From Oscillospiraceae bacterium (GTDB lineage: Bacteria; Bacillota; Clostridia; Oscillospirales; Ruminococcaceae), in the NCBI GenBank assembly GCA_020024475.1, contig JAHHTS010000015.1:1-39052 (forward strand): DNA of 39,052 nt, given 5' to 3'. The notes under the pieces were generated by a model that was not told the origin of the DNA, ran no database searches, and saw only the letters and a program-made list of their open reading frames with translations. Position 1 is the first letter of the stretch; each line of letters starts with the position of its first letter. The translations under genes and the position numbers were made by a program. Below, piece after piece: positions 1 through 7,221 of the stretch.

Positions 1-114
1 ATTTTTCTTATATTTAATATATCACTATAATTTATACTAGTCCATTATTTATATTATTATTTGTAAATATGGAAAATTATATATAGAAATATTTTTATTC
101 ATAATCAATAAAAT

Positions 115-146
115 ATTCCCCGTAAACTAAATAGTTCACGGGGAAT
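115..146 (-). terminator. Rho-independent terminator of tRNA-Leu
   Basis: A stem of about 13 bp with an AAAT-type loop lies directly 3' of the minus-strand tRNA and is followed on that strand by a T-rich tail (ATTTTATT). It probably ends the tRNA transcript. Bases 1-114 are very AT-rich and I see no gene in them. Confidence 0.7.
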
Positions 147-148
147 AT

Positions 149-235
149 TGGTGCGGATGAAGGGACTTGAACCCACATGATATTTCTATCACTAGAACCT
201 GAATCTAGCGCGTCTGCCTATTCCGCCACATCCGC
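149..235 (-). tRNA. tRNA-Leu (anticodon CAG)
   Basis: The minus strand folds into a class II tRNA of 87 nt. It has a 7-bp acceptor stem starting GCGGATG, the anticodon loop TTCAGGT with anticodon CAG, a long variable arm and the T-loop TTCAAGT. The 3' CCA is encoded (149-151). The long variable arm and anticodon identify it as a leucine tRNA that reads CTG codons. Confidence 0.95.
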
Positions 236-276
236 ATAATAAGCACTATTTATTATAATAAAAACAACTTCATTAG

Positions 277-1035
277 TCAAGCATTTTCACTGTTAAAAAA
301 CTGCTTTATAGCGCTATAATAAACATTTGCGGCTTTTAGACAACCTTGTTCACCAGTCCAATTTTCAACATCTTCATAGTTAGTAACAAAACACTGCTCA
401 GCTAAAAGGGCAGGGCAATTAGATTTTTCTAAAACTCCAAAACTTTTCCGTTTTCTAACTCTTTCATCGTCGCTGTCTACAATAGTTTTGTTATCGCCTG
501 AATAATACGCGTATTTTATTCCTGTTTTTTTATCATTCCCACGTATTTTATGCCCTTCTTTTCTCATGTTTTCTACCACAATATTGGCGAATCTCAATGA
601 TTCTTCATGAAACTCTCTTCCGGGCGGAGTAGGGTAACACTCAAAACCTCGTGATGATGAATATGAGTCACTATTTGCATGAATTGATAAAAATAAACTG
701 GCTTTTGCACTATTTGCGACTTCCGCTCTTTCCTTGCTTTCAGGGTCAGAATCCTTAGTTCTTGTATATATAGGTATAAAATTAGGATCTTTATCCAATA
801 ATTCAAAAAGATATGCCGCTGTCATATTGCAAACTTCAATTTCTTTTACTATTGCCTCCGCACCGGTATCAGTTCCTCCGTGTCCTGGATCAATAGCTAT
901 AACATAAGGATAATTCCTGCTTTCATGTTCTACCACGGCTGCAGCTATGTAAACCACTTTTTCACCGCAAAAAATACTAGCTACAACAAGGCATACAAAA
1001 GCTATGAGTGCTATAAATGGTTTAATCTTTTTCAT
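277..1035 (-). CDS. cwlD: N-acetylmuramoyl-L-alanine amidase, CwlD-like
   Basis: This is an Amidase_3-type zinc enzyme that removes peptide side chains from muramic acid. It has an N-terminal membrane/signal segment (residues 7-24), a zinc-binding DPGHGG (His52), Glu at 65-67, SIHAN (His119) and the catalytic Glu213 in LLAEQCF. I start it at the ATG at 1035, 1 nt after the stop of the upstream gene, because the ATGs at 1047 and 1059 lie inside that gene and have no ribosome binding site; this gives 252 residues. It follows a PdaA-like deacetylase in the same operon. In Bacillus subtilis CwlD and PdaA act in sequence to make the muramic-delta-lactam of spore cortex, so a sporulation role is inferred. 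A general cell-wall amidase is the alternative. Confidence 0.85.
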   Translation of the reverse strand: MKKIKPFIALIAFVCLVVASIFCGEKVVYIAAAVVEHESRNYPYVIAIDPGHGGTDTGAEAIVKEIEVCNMTAAYLFELLDKDPNFIPIYTRTKDSDPESKERAEVANSAKASLFLSIHANSDSYSSSRGFECYPTPPGREFHEESLRFANIVVENMRKEGHKIRGNDKKTGIKYAYYSGDNKTIVDSDDERVRKRKSFGVLEKSNCPALLAEQCFVTNYEDVENWTGEQGCLKAANVYYSAIKQFFNSENA

Positions 1036-1036
1036 T

Positions 1037-1831
1037 TTAACCACCATAATCGGCAACAAGGTTTCTTATATCTCCGAATGTATAACCCATTTCTTCCCAT
1101 TTTGTAAGCTGAGCATCTAATATCTCTGCATTAGTCTTCGATGTGGAATGTAAAAGAAAAATTGCCCCATCAAATGTTCTTTGCTTTATTTTCTCAAAAG
1201 CATTTTCATGGCTTGGCTGTGAATTGTCATTCCAGTCCACATATGCGCTTGACCAAAGTACGGTAGTATAACCTGCCCGATTTGCCCATTCGAGATTTTC
1301 AGTAGAAAATTTTCCTTCTGGTGGTCTGTAAAACAAAGGCATTTCTTCACCTATAAGATTTTTATACCGATTTGATGTTTTCATTAGCTGTTCTATGAAT
1401 TCTTGCTGATTTTTAGTAGTCATATCTGGATGATCATAAGTATGATTTCCTACTACATGCCCTTCCTCTACCATTCTCTTGACAATCTCAGGATTATGCT
1501 CTATAAATGGTCCAACCAAAAAAAATGTAGCTGGCGCATTATGTTTTTTCAAAGCATCTAAAATCGGCGGTGTATTGCCATTTTCATATCCAGCATCAAA
1601 TGTTAGGTAAATTGTTTTTTTATCTAAATTTCCATGATAATACGCTCCGTATGGGTTTAATTCTGAGTCGTCTAGATTCGGTATTGGTGGTGTGTTTTCT
1701 TTTTCAAAAAAAAGCCCCCATTGGCAGATTGAAACTGGTAAAATTTCATTTCTCTTGGTAAGTAATGTAAATACAGCTGCAAAAGCGAAAGCAGTAATTA
1801 CACTTTTTATTATAATTTTTTTATTTATCAT
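1037..1831 (-). CDS. pdaA: Polysaccharide deacetylase, PdaA-like (delta-lactam biosynthetic de-N-acetylase)
   Basis: This is a NodB-fold carbohydrate esterase of 264 residues with an N-terminal membrane anchor (residues 5-25). Motif 1 reads TFDAGYENG (Asp79, Ala80). The metal-site motif is HTYDH (His130, His134), followed by RPPEG and the C-terminal LLHS. The GYENG run after motif 1 and the VKRMVEEGHVVGNH stretch match PdaA, which deacetylates muramic acid before lactam ring closure in spore cortex. The usual second Asp of motif 1 is Ala here (PdaA proteins as I know them carry Asn). The gene starts with an AAAAGGAG ribosome binding site and is followed after 1 nt by cwlD. It diverges from the carboxypeptidase gene at 1952. 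Confidence 0.85.
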   Translation of the reverse strand: MINKKIIIKSVITAFAFAAVFTLLTKRNEILPVSICQWGLFFEKENTPPIPNLDDSELNPYGAYYHGNLDKKTIYLTFDAGYENGNTPPILDALKKHNAPATFFLVGPFIEHNPEIVKRMVEEGHVVGNHTYDHPDMTTKNQQEFIEQLMKTSNRYKNLIGEEMPLFYRPPEGKFSTENLEWANRAGYTTVLWSSAYVDWNDNSQPSHENAFEKIKQRTFDGAIFLLHSTSKTNAEILDAQLTKWEEMGYTFGDIRNLVADYGG

Positions 1832-1890
1832 AATATTTCTCCTTTTAAGATAAAACTATGCCAGCAAAAATAAAAAAATTACCATTTTAC

Positions 1891-1920
1891 TTGAACATAT
1901 TAACTAAAAAATTGTATAAT
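1891..1920 (+). promoter_or_regulatory. Sigma-A-type promoter of the D-Ala-D-Ala carboxypeptidase gene
   Basis: TTGAAC at 1891-1896 and TATAAT at 1915-1920 are 18 nt apart, 31 nt upstream of an ATG that has an AAGGA ribosome binding site. The spacing and the perfect -10 fit a housekeeping promoter. Confidence 0.65.
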
Positions 1921-1951
1921 ATAATTCATTGATAAAATTAAAGGAACTGAT

Positions 1952-3220
1952 ATGAAAAGATTTTTTGCAAGTGCACTTTGTTGCCTTATTATATATACTA
2001 ATATTTTTACTATCGCTAGTGCTACTGGCGTTGATGTTGTAAGTGAATCCGCCATAGTTATTGATGGTGAAAGCGGACAAGTTTTATACGATAAAAATGC
2101 CAATCAAAAAATGTATCCCGCAAGTACTACAAAAATTTTAACTGGGCTTTTAGCAATTGAACTAGGTAACCTAGAGGATACTTTAACTTTTTCTCATGAT
2201 GCTGTTTATTCTATAGGTAGAAACACTAGTCATGCTTCAATCTCTGAAGGTGAGAATCTTACTTTAGAACAAGCATTGTACGCTATGGGTATTGAAAGTG
2301 CTAACGATGCTGCTTTTGGAATTGGGGAATATCTATCCGCAAAAACAGGTAAATCACTTGAACAACTTATGAACGAAAGGGCAAAAGAAGCAGGCGCTTT
2401 AAACTCAAATTTCGTAAATCCACACGGCCTTCATGATAACAATCATTACACAACAGCTTATGACCTTGCAATGATTGCAAAAGAATGTATAAAACACGAT
2501 GAATTTAATAAAATTTTCTCAGAAAAAAGATATTCAATCCCTCCAACAAACAAACAAAAAGACACTAGAATATTTAATAGCCGGAACTGGTTTTTAAATG
2601 GGGTTTTCCGATATGATGGTAAATTTACAAGGGAAGATTTACTGATGTCCAAAACAGGCTGGACAGAAGAAGCTACACACACCCTTGTAACAGCCATAAA
2701 CCATGATGGAATGAAACTGATATGTGTTGTTATGAAATCTGTTCATGGTGACACAAAGTGGAAAGATACTGAAAATCTGCTAAACTGGGCTATCGAAAAC
2801 TATAAAGTCGCAAGTGTTACAGGTAAATACATCTCTCTTTGTGCTAATGAAGATTTAAGCTGCGAGCAGCAAGATAGACTTTTTATTGAAAAAGAAAATA
2901 TCAACGCACCGGATATAAATGTTGTTCTTAAAAATAACGAAACTGTAAATAGCATAAAAGCTAATTTTTCCCAACCAATATTAAGTGGTGACATGAAAAG
3001 CGCAACAATGACTGCTACTTTGTATACTGGCAGTGAAGAAAGCAAAACGGTTTTAGCTACTGTTCCTGTAACAGCAACAGTAAGCGAAAGACTATCTGTT
3101 TCAGCTGTTCCAGAAGTAGAAGTTAATTTTATGTCCGATATGGTTATGTGTATGTTATTTGCTGTATTAACATTTATAGCGTTAATAATATGTGACATAT
3201 TGTTATCAGGTAGAATATAA
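1952..3220 (+). CDS. D-alanyl-D-alanine carboxypeptidase, PBP5/DacF family
   Basis: This is a serine peptidase that trims the terminal D-Ala from peptidoglycan stem peptides, acting outside the membrane. It has a signal peptide (residues 3-24), the S-x-x-K motif STTK at 58-61, SAN at 116-118 and KTG at 234-236, all in the expected order. A C-terminal beta domain and a membrane anchor (residues 399-418) follow. The length of 422 fits the family. It is the only plus-strand gene left of the origin and stands alone between its own promoter and terminator. Lying next to pdaA and cwlD it could be a sporulation DacF, but sequence alone does not separate DacF from a vegetative DacA. Confidence 0.9.
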   Translation: MKRFFASALCCLIIYTNIFTIASATGVDVVSESAIVIDGESGQVLYDKNANQKMYPASTTKILTGLLAIELGNLEDTLTFSHDAVYSIGRNTSHASISEGENLTLEQALYAMGIESANDAAFGIGEYLSAKTGKSLEQLMNERAKEAGALNSNFVNPHGLHDNNHYTTAYDLAMIAKECIKHDEFNKIFSEKRYSIPPTNKQKDTRIFNSRNWFLNGVFRYDGKFTREDLLMSKTGWTEEATHTLVTAINHDGMKLICVVMKSVHGDTKWKDTENLLNWAIENYKVASVTGKYISLCANEDLSCEQQDRLFIEKENINAPDINVVLKNNETVNSIKANFSQPILSGDMKSATMTATLYTGSEESKTVLATVPVTATVSERLSVSAVPEVEVNFMSDMVMCMLFAVLTFIALIICDILLSGRI

Positions 3221-3221
3221 T

Positions 3222-3252
3222 AAAAGCACCCGTAAAGGGTGCTTTTATTTTT
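3222..3252 (+). terminator. Terminator after the carboxypeptidase gene
   Basis: A perfect 10-bp stem (AAAAGCACCC paired with GGGTGCTTTT) with a 5-nt loop is followed by ATTTTTT. It sits 1 nt after the stop codon region. Confidence 0.85.
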
Positions 3253-3290
3253 TATAAATCTATACTTATTTTTTAAAAATTTTTCAACAT

Positions 3291-3312
3291 TATTAATTAT
3301 CTTTGTTGAAAG
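3291..3312. repeat. Pair of inverted DnaA-box-like 9-mers
   Basis: TTTTCAACA at 3291-3299 and TGTTGAAAG at 3304-3312 form an inverted pair in the convergent spacer 3253-3420, which otherwise shows no gene. The same 9-mer recurs in the dnaA-dnaN spacer. Confidence 0.4.
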
Positions 3313-3420
3313 ATTTTTAATATACCTTTACAAATAAATATGACAAAATATCAGTAAAAGTATAACATTATGTTTTCTAATAAGCAAAACAAAAATTAAG
3401 TGACTAAACCTAAATACGTT

Positions 3421-4209
3421 TTATTTATTGTTATATATTTCTATATTTCTCTGTAAAACTTTCAATCCTCGCCAGCCAAAAGGCCTTGACTTATAAACTT
3501 TTTCAACATTTTCTGCTGTAACTGTTGAAAAAATATCATCTGAAAATAAGTTTTCAGTTTCTTCTATGTTTTTATTCATAGGGCAAACAAGCTGACAAAT
3601 ATCACAACCAAAAATCGTATGAGCTTTCTTAATAATCAAAACTTCTTCATCTGTTAATTCTCCTTTTTTCTGTGTAAGATTGCTAGCACATCTATCTTTA
3701 TTTATACCTGTTTCCCTTATTGCTTTTCCGGGACAGGCTTTTGCACAAAGACCACAATTAAGGCAGCCTTTATCTTCAAAACAAGTAGTATTGTCTAACG
3801 GCATATTTGTAAGAATTTCACCTATAAAAACAAATGACCCATATCTAGGTGTTATCAAAAGACTGTTTTTTCCTCTTACTCCAAGACCTGCTTTTATACA
3901 CATATCAACTTCATCAACAGGACTAGAGTCTACAAAACCAATGAAATCATAATTTGGATATTTTTCTTTAAGTTCTTCACATATGGATTTTAGTTGCATA
4001 CCTATCACAGTGTGATAATCGGCCACACTACAATATGCACTGATGTTTCCACAAAAAGCACTTTTGTTGTAATATGGAAAAATCATAGCAATAGCACCTG
4101 TACAATTTTGAGGAATTTTGGCTTTTGAACGCACATCAAAAATGTTCAAATGTTGAAAACTTACACAACCAAAATGGTAAATTTTATGCTTTGATAGCAC
4201 TTTTTCCAA
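3421..4209 (-). CDS. Double [4Fe-4S] cluster protein, epoxyqueuosine reductase (QueG)-like, short form
   Basis: The protein has 262 residues. A QueG-type N-terminal region includes GFVDSSPVDE (91-100) and GLGVRGKN (108-115). Two ferredoxin-type clusters follow: C149-x2-C152-x2-C155-x3-C159-P, and C174 with C202-x2-C205-x3-C209-P. QueG reduces epoxyqueuosine to queuosine in tRNA using cobalamin, but canonical QueG is about 380 residues and carries a C-terminal helical-repeat region that is absent here. Clostridia often carry such short forms, whose substrate is unproven. A membrane-free redox role is likely. The gene is monocistronic and convergent with the carboxypeptidase. I leave the symbol blank because true QueG activity is uncertain. 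Confidence 0.75.
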   Translation of the reverse strand: MEKVLSKHKIYHFGCVSFQHLNIFDVRSKAKIPQNCTGAIAMIFPYYNKSAFCGNISAYCSVADYHTVIGMQLKSICEELKEKYPNYDFIGFVDSSPVDEVDMCIKAGLGVRGKNSLLITPRYGSFVFIGEILTNMPLDNTTCFEDKGCLNCGLCAKACPGKAIRETGINKDRCASNLTQKKGELTDEEVLIIKKAHTIFGCDICQLVCPMNKNIEETENLFSDDIFSTVTAENVEKVYKSRPFGWRGLKVLQRNIEIYNNK

Positions 4210-4341
4210 TGTTTATATCTCCTTTTCATCAATTTTCCCACACTTATTTTACACTATATATAGTATATTTACTAGTATATTTTATGTTAAACCACTAAAT
4301 ATAAATATTAAGGTGTAGAACAATCATGCATTTAAACCTAG

Positions 4342-4572
4342 TTTTCCACACTTTCAACAGAGTTTTCAACATTTATAAACTTAAATGTTAAAAACCTCAT
4401 TATTTGTTGAAAACTCTGTTGAAAATGTTAATAACTAATATGATTTACAAATAGTAATATAGTAATATACTTTTCAACTTCCATTTTTTGGCAAAACTCG
4501 CCTTTTATCACTATTTTAAGCAAAAACTAAAGTAAAAAGTTTTCAACTTGATGTTGAAAACTATGTTGATAA
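4342..4572. repeat. Distal cluster of DnaA-box-like 9-mers with a 20-bp perfect inverted repeat
   Basis: The spacer 4210-4696 codes for nothing I can see. It holds TTTTCCACA (4342-4350), CTTTCAACA (4351-4359), TTTTCAACA (4363-4371), TGTTGAAAA (4405-4413 and 4418-4426), a GTTTTCAAC/GTTGAAAAC hairpin (4539-4561) and TGTTGATAA (4564-4572, the reverse complement of TTATCAACA). The segment 4352-4371 is perfectly inverted at 4405-4424 with a 33-nt loop. The motif matches the repeats of the dnaA-dnaN spacer, so I infer DnaA binding, possibly a second origin element or a DnaA-titrating site. Confidence 0.5.
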
Positions 4573-4696
4573 CTTTACAAATAGTAAAATAACACAAGAA
4601 AATATTATATAAAATCTATTTTTTACTATAAATATCTTGTACTATTATCTCATTTCAACAAAATAAAGTTAAAAACCAATTAAAAATTATGTAAAA

Positions 4697-4722
4697 TAAA
4701 AACCCCACTTATAAAAGTGGGG
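4697..4722 (-). terminator. Terminator of tRNA-Thr
   Basis: CCCCACTT (4703-4710) pairs perfectly with AAGTGGGG (4715-4722) around a 4-nt loop. On the minus strand the stem is followed by TTTTTATTTTAC. It begins 2 nt from the encoded CCA of the tRNA. Confidence 0.85.
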
Positions 4723-4723
4723 C

Positions 4724-4799
4724 TGGAGCTTGTAATGCGATTCGAACGCACGACCTGCTCTTTACGAGGGAGCTGCTCTGCCAACTGAGCTACACAAGC
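4724..4799 (-). tRNA. tRNA-Thr (anticodon CGT)
   Basis: A 76-nt cloverleaf lies on the minus strand: acceptor GCTTGTG/TACAAGC, D-arm GCTC-GAGC, anticodon loop CTCGTAA (anticodon CGT), T-arm GTGCG-TTCGAAT-CGCAT, discriminator T and an encoded CCA. The anticodon stem GCTCC/AGAGC has one unpaired position, C31 against A39, next to the loop. The anticodon and the T discriminator fit threonine. Confidence 0.93.
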
Positions 4800-5078
4800 A
4801 TATATCTTATTTTACAGCTAAAATGCAATATTTGCAATAATAATTTTGTAATTTATGATATTTATTATGAATATCAAAATTTTTACTATAAATAAAATAA
4901 GACTTTATAGTGTTCTTTTCTTTTTAGTGGAAGCTTCGTCTTAAACTGTTGCCAAACATTTTTCACTATTTACTATTGTAATAATCAAAACTAATTCTTT
5001 AGTAATTTTAAGTAGTTAAGCAAGTTTAGTACAAATCTTCATTCTAGTAATGTTTTTCGTATTTTAATTTACTAAACA

Positions 5079-5112
5079 AAAAATCAGAAGCATATATGTG
5101 CTTCTGATTTTT
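5079..5112. terminator. Terminator after the AI-2E-family gene, usable on both strands
   Basis: AAAAATCAGAAG (5079-5090) pairs with CTTCTGATTTTT (5101-5112), with T-runs on both strands. It directly follows the minus-strand stop at 5113. The stretch 4800-5078 between the tRNA and this hairpin shows nothing I recognise. Confidence 0.85.
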
Positions 5113-6255
5113 TTAAGTCTTTTCAATTATATCTTCTGTAAGCTGATTTAAAACTTTTTTATGTTCTACAAATTCTTTAATAAGTGTATACAAAATACTT
5201 GTAATAGGAATAAATAAAAGCATACCTGTTATTCCCATGAGTTTTCCACCTATTGTTACCGATATAAACACCAAAATTGACGGAAGTCCTATACTACTTC
5301 CAACAACCTGTGGGTATATAACATTGCCTTCAATCTGCTGAAGAACTATGAACAAACCAACGAACCAAAAAGCCTGTATAGGGCTTTCAATGGCTATGAA
5401 TACAATACCTATCACACAGCCAATAAACGCTCCAAAAATTGGTATAAGGGCTGTTACAGCAATAATTACACCTATAAGCAATGCATAAGGTAAACCAAAC
5501 AACGTCATAGATATTACGAACATTGTGCCAAGGATAATAGCCTCAAAGCATTGTCCAGAAATAAATGAAGCAAAAGCTTTATATGTGATTGTGGATATAT
5601 GAAAAATTTTATCAGAAATCTTCTTTGAAAAAGCTGCATTTATTAGTTCAGAAACAGCTTTTTTATTTTTTTCTTTTCCTATAACCAGATAAATAGAGAA
5701 GATACAAGAAAATAAAAATGTAGTAAAACCATCAATGATTCCAGTTATAAAAGCAGATGATTTTCCTAATATTCCGATAGAAAAATCTTTTAGCATAGTT
5801 ATAAAACTCTGAAAAACAGCCTCAATATCTATACTTAAAATTGCAAAATATTTTTCTACTGTTGATATTAAAGACGAACTATCAGCCTTTATCTGTGGTA
5901 AAGTATTATAAAAATTTTGCATATGCTCTACAAGAACAAATAGAGTGTCAACAATTTGAGGGACTAATATAAAGAGAAACCCACTTATAAAACCTACAAT
6001 AAGCGTTACAGTGATCAAATAAGAAGTTAAACGAAGACCTTTTTTTAATTTCATTTTTTTAAGCATTTTTTCAATTTTGTTCATCGGAACATTTATGATA
6101 AATGCCATTACGCAACCATATATAAACGGTTTTAGAAGTTTTATTAAATTGTTGAAAGTAGTAAAGATAAGGTCAGCTCTAAGCAAAGCAAAGTAGAATA
6201 TAATTGATAATAAAATTACCTTTAACAGCTGTTTTTCCTTGGTGTCTATTTTCAT
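5113..6255 (-). CDS. AI-2E family transporter (UPF0118) membrane protein
   Basis: This polytopic membrane protein of 380 residues has about eight hydrophobic segments. A pair lies at the N-terminus, a long extracytoplasmic region of about 100 residues follows, and four or five packed segments end the protein, with the family-typical PQVVGSSIGLPSILVFISV near residue 325. The family includes the E. coli TqsA autoinducer-2 exporter and Bacillus YtvI, but most members have no known substrate; some are Na+(Li+)/H+ antiporters. I start at the ATG at 6255 because GGAGAG lies 4 nt upstream, whereas the ATG at 6267 has no ribosome binding site. The gene is alone between the hairpin at 5079 and the spacer 6256-6494, in which I see nothing. 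Confidence 0.88.
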   Translation of the reverse strand: MKIDTKEKQLLKVILLSIIFYFALLRADLIFTTFNNLIKLLKPFIYGCVMAFIINVPMNKIEKMLKKMKLKKGLRLTSYLITVTLIVGFISGFLFILVPQIVDTLFVLVEHMQNFYNTLPQIKADSSSLISTVEKYFAILSIDIEAVFQSFITMLKDFSIGILGKSSAFITGIIDGFTTFLFSCIFSIYLVIGKEKNKKAVSELINAAFSKKISDKIFHISTITYKAFASFISGQCFEAIILGTMFVISMTLFGLPYALLIGVIIAVTALIPIFGAFIGCVIGIVFIAIESPIQAFWFVGLFIVLQQIEGNVIYPQVVGSSIGLPSILVFISVTIGGKLMGITGMLLFIPITSILYTLIKEFVEHKKVLNQLTEDIIEKT

Positions 6256-6494
6256 ATAACTCTCCATTATTTTTTATTTGATTATATTATACAGTTGTGA
6301 AAAATTTATATTAACAACAAACAAAAATATTTTATTTGAATCATAATATTACATTAATAAAAATTTTTCAATATAAATCAATAAGTTTTTAAATATTTTA
6401 TAAAACTTTTTTGGTGAATTCACAAAACCAAAAGTAATAATAAAACGCATAGAAATTAATGAGAGATGAGTTAATATATGCAAATAATTAAAAT

Positions 6495-6689
6495 TCAATC
6501 TTCTAATATAAATAATTCTTCTACCGATATTTGCAGTTGACGCGCTAGTTTCATTGCTAACTCTAAAGTTGGATCATATTTATTATTTTCAATAGCAATT
6601 ATTGTTTGTCGACTAACGCCAACTTTATTGGCTAGATCCTCTTGACGCAATCCAGCTTCTTTTCTAAGTTTTTTTACAAAATTCTTCAT
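6495..6689 (-). CDS. Small XRE-family (Cro/CI-type) transcriptional regulator
   Basis: The 64-residue protein is essentially one helix-turn-helix domain: LRKEAGLRQEDLANKVGV and SRQTIIAIENNKYDP, then LELAMKLARQL. It most resembles the short chromosomal XRE regulators that accompany a membrane protein gene in Firmicutes. It follows the membrane protein gene by 4 nt and so is cotranscribed and probably translationally coupled. Its target is inferred to be its own promoter at 7075-7102. No dimerisation or ligand domain is present. Confidence 0.9.
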   Translation of the reverse strand: MKNFVKKLRKEAGLRQEDLANKVGVSRQTIIAIENNKYDPTLELAMKLARQLQISVEELFILED

Positions 6690-6693
6690 TATT

Positions 6694-7023
6694 TTAAACT
6701 TTCACCAAAAAATATGTTCCCAAAAGCCGAAGGATAGCTGATATTACAAGACACCAAACGACACTCCACAAAAAGTTATTAGGCTGTATATATTCTTCGT
6801 CGCCGTCAATCATTTTTTGTTTTATATACATTTGTGAAAAACTCTGAACACTTACAGCACCGCAAACAATTAGACCTGGTAAAATATTATATTCAGCACC
6901 TTTTACAATCGTTTGCATACAATTATAAATTGTCCAAATTGACATAACCAAAATTATAAATCTGTATGCAATTTCTTCAGAACACAAACGAATTTTTCTA
7001 TCCATTTCATCTAATTTTTTCAT
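6694..7023 (-). CDS. Small membrane protein encoded with an XRE regulator
   Basis: This is a 109-residue protein with a charged N-terminus and three likely membrane segments (about residues 22-40, 46-64 and 85-107) linked by a short polar loop containing DGDEEYIQPNN. I do not recognise a precise family; small membrane proteins of this shape are common partners of short XRE regulators in Firmicutes. An AGGAGG ribosome binding site precedes the ATG and a strong promoter lies upstream. The regulator gene follows after 4 nt. A role in sensing or stress is possible but not shown. Confidence 0.8.
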   Translation of the reverse strand: MKKLDEMDRKIRLCSEEIAYRFIILVMSIWTIYNCMQTIVKGAEYNILPGLIVCGAVSVQSFSQMYIKQKMIDGDEEYIQPNNFLWSVVWCLVISAILRLLGTYFLVKV

Positions 7024-7074
7024 ATAAGAATACCTCCTGACACTTATATAATGTTAAATAGTCTTTACATTTTT

Positions 7075-7102
7075 ATTATATCAAAAAGTGTTTAAATGTC
7101 AA
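7075..7102 (-). promoter_or_regulatory. Strong sigma-A-type promoter of the membrane protein/XRE operon
   Basis: On the minus strand TTGACA (7102-7097) and TATAAT (7080-7075) both match the consensus exactly, with a 16-nt spacer. It lies about 50 nt upstream of the AGGAGG site. A related AT-rich element (ATTTAAACACT/TATTTAACATT) appears in the spacer and again just downstream, a candidate operator for the XRE protein. Confidence 0.7.
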
Positions 7103-7187
7103 GAACTTTTAACATTTTTAATGAAAAAATTAGTCAAATAAATAGGGGAGAGATATTTAATTTTATAAATCAAAAAGTTTTCAACAA

Positions 7188-7220
7188 AAAAGCGTCCGTT
7201 TGTTTAAAACGGACGCTTTT
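7188..7220 (-). terminator. Terminator of the rpmH-rnpA-yidD-yidC-jag operon
   Basis: A perfect 14-bp stem (AAAAGCGTCCGTTT paired with AAACGGACGCTTTT) with a GTTTA loop is followed on the minus strand by TTTTTTG. It starts 2 nt from the jag stop. A TTTTCAACA 9-mer lies beside it at 7178-7186. Confidence 0.9.
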
Positions 7221-7221
7221 A

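Noticed and set aside
1843..1900. Sporulation sigma-factor promoter before pdaA (CATAGTTTTA on the minus strand)
   Set aside because: It vaguely resembles a SigE/SigK-type -10, but no convincing -35 is at the right distance, so I do not call it.
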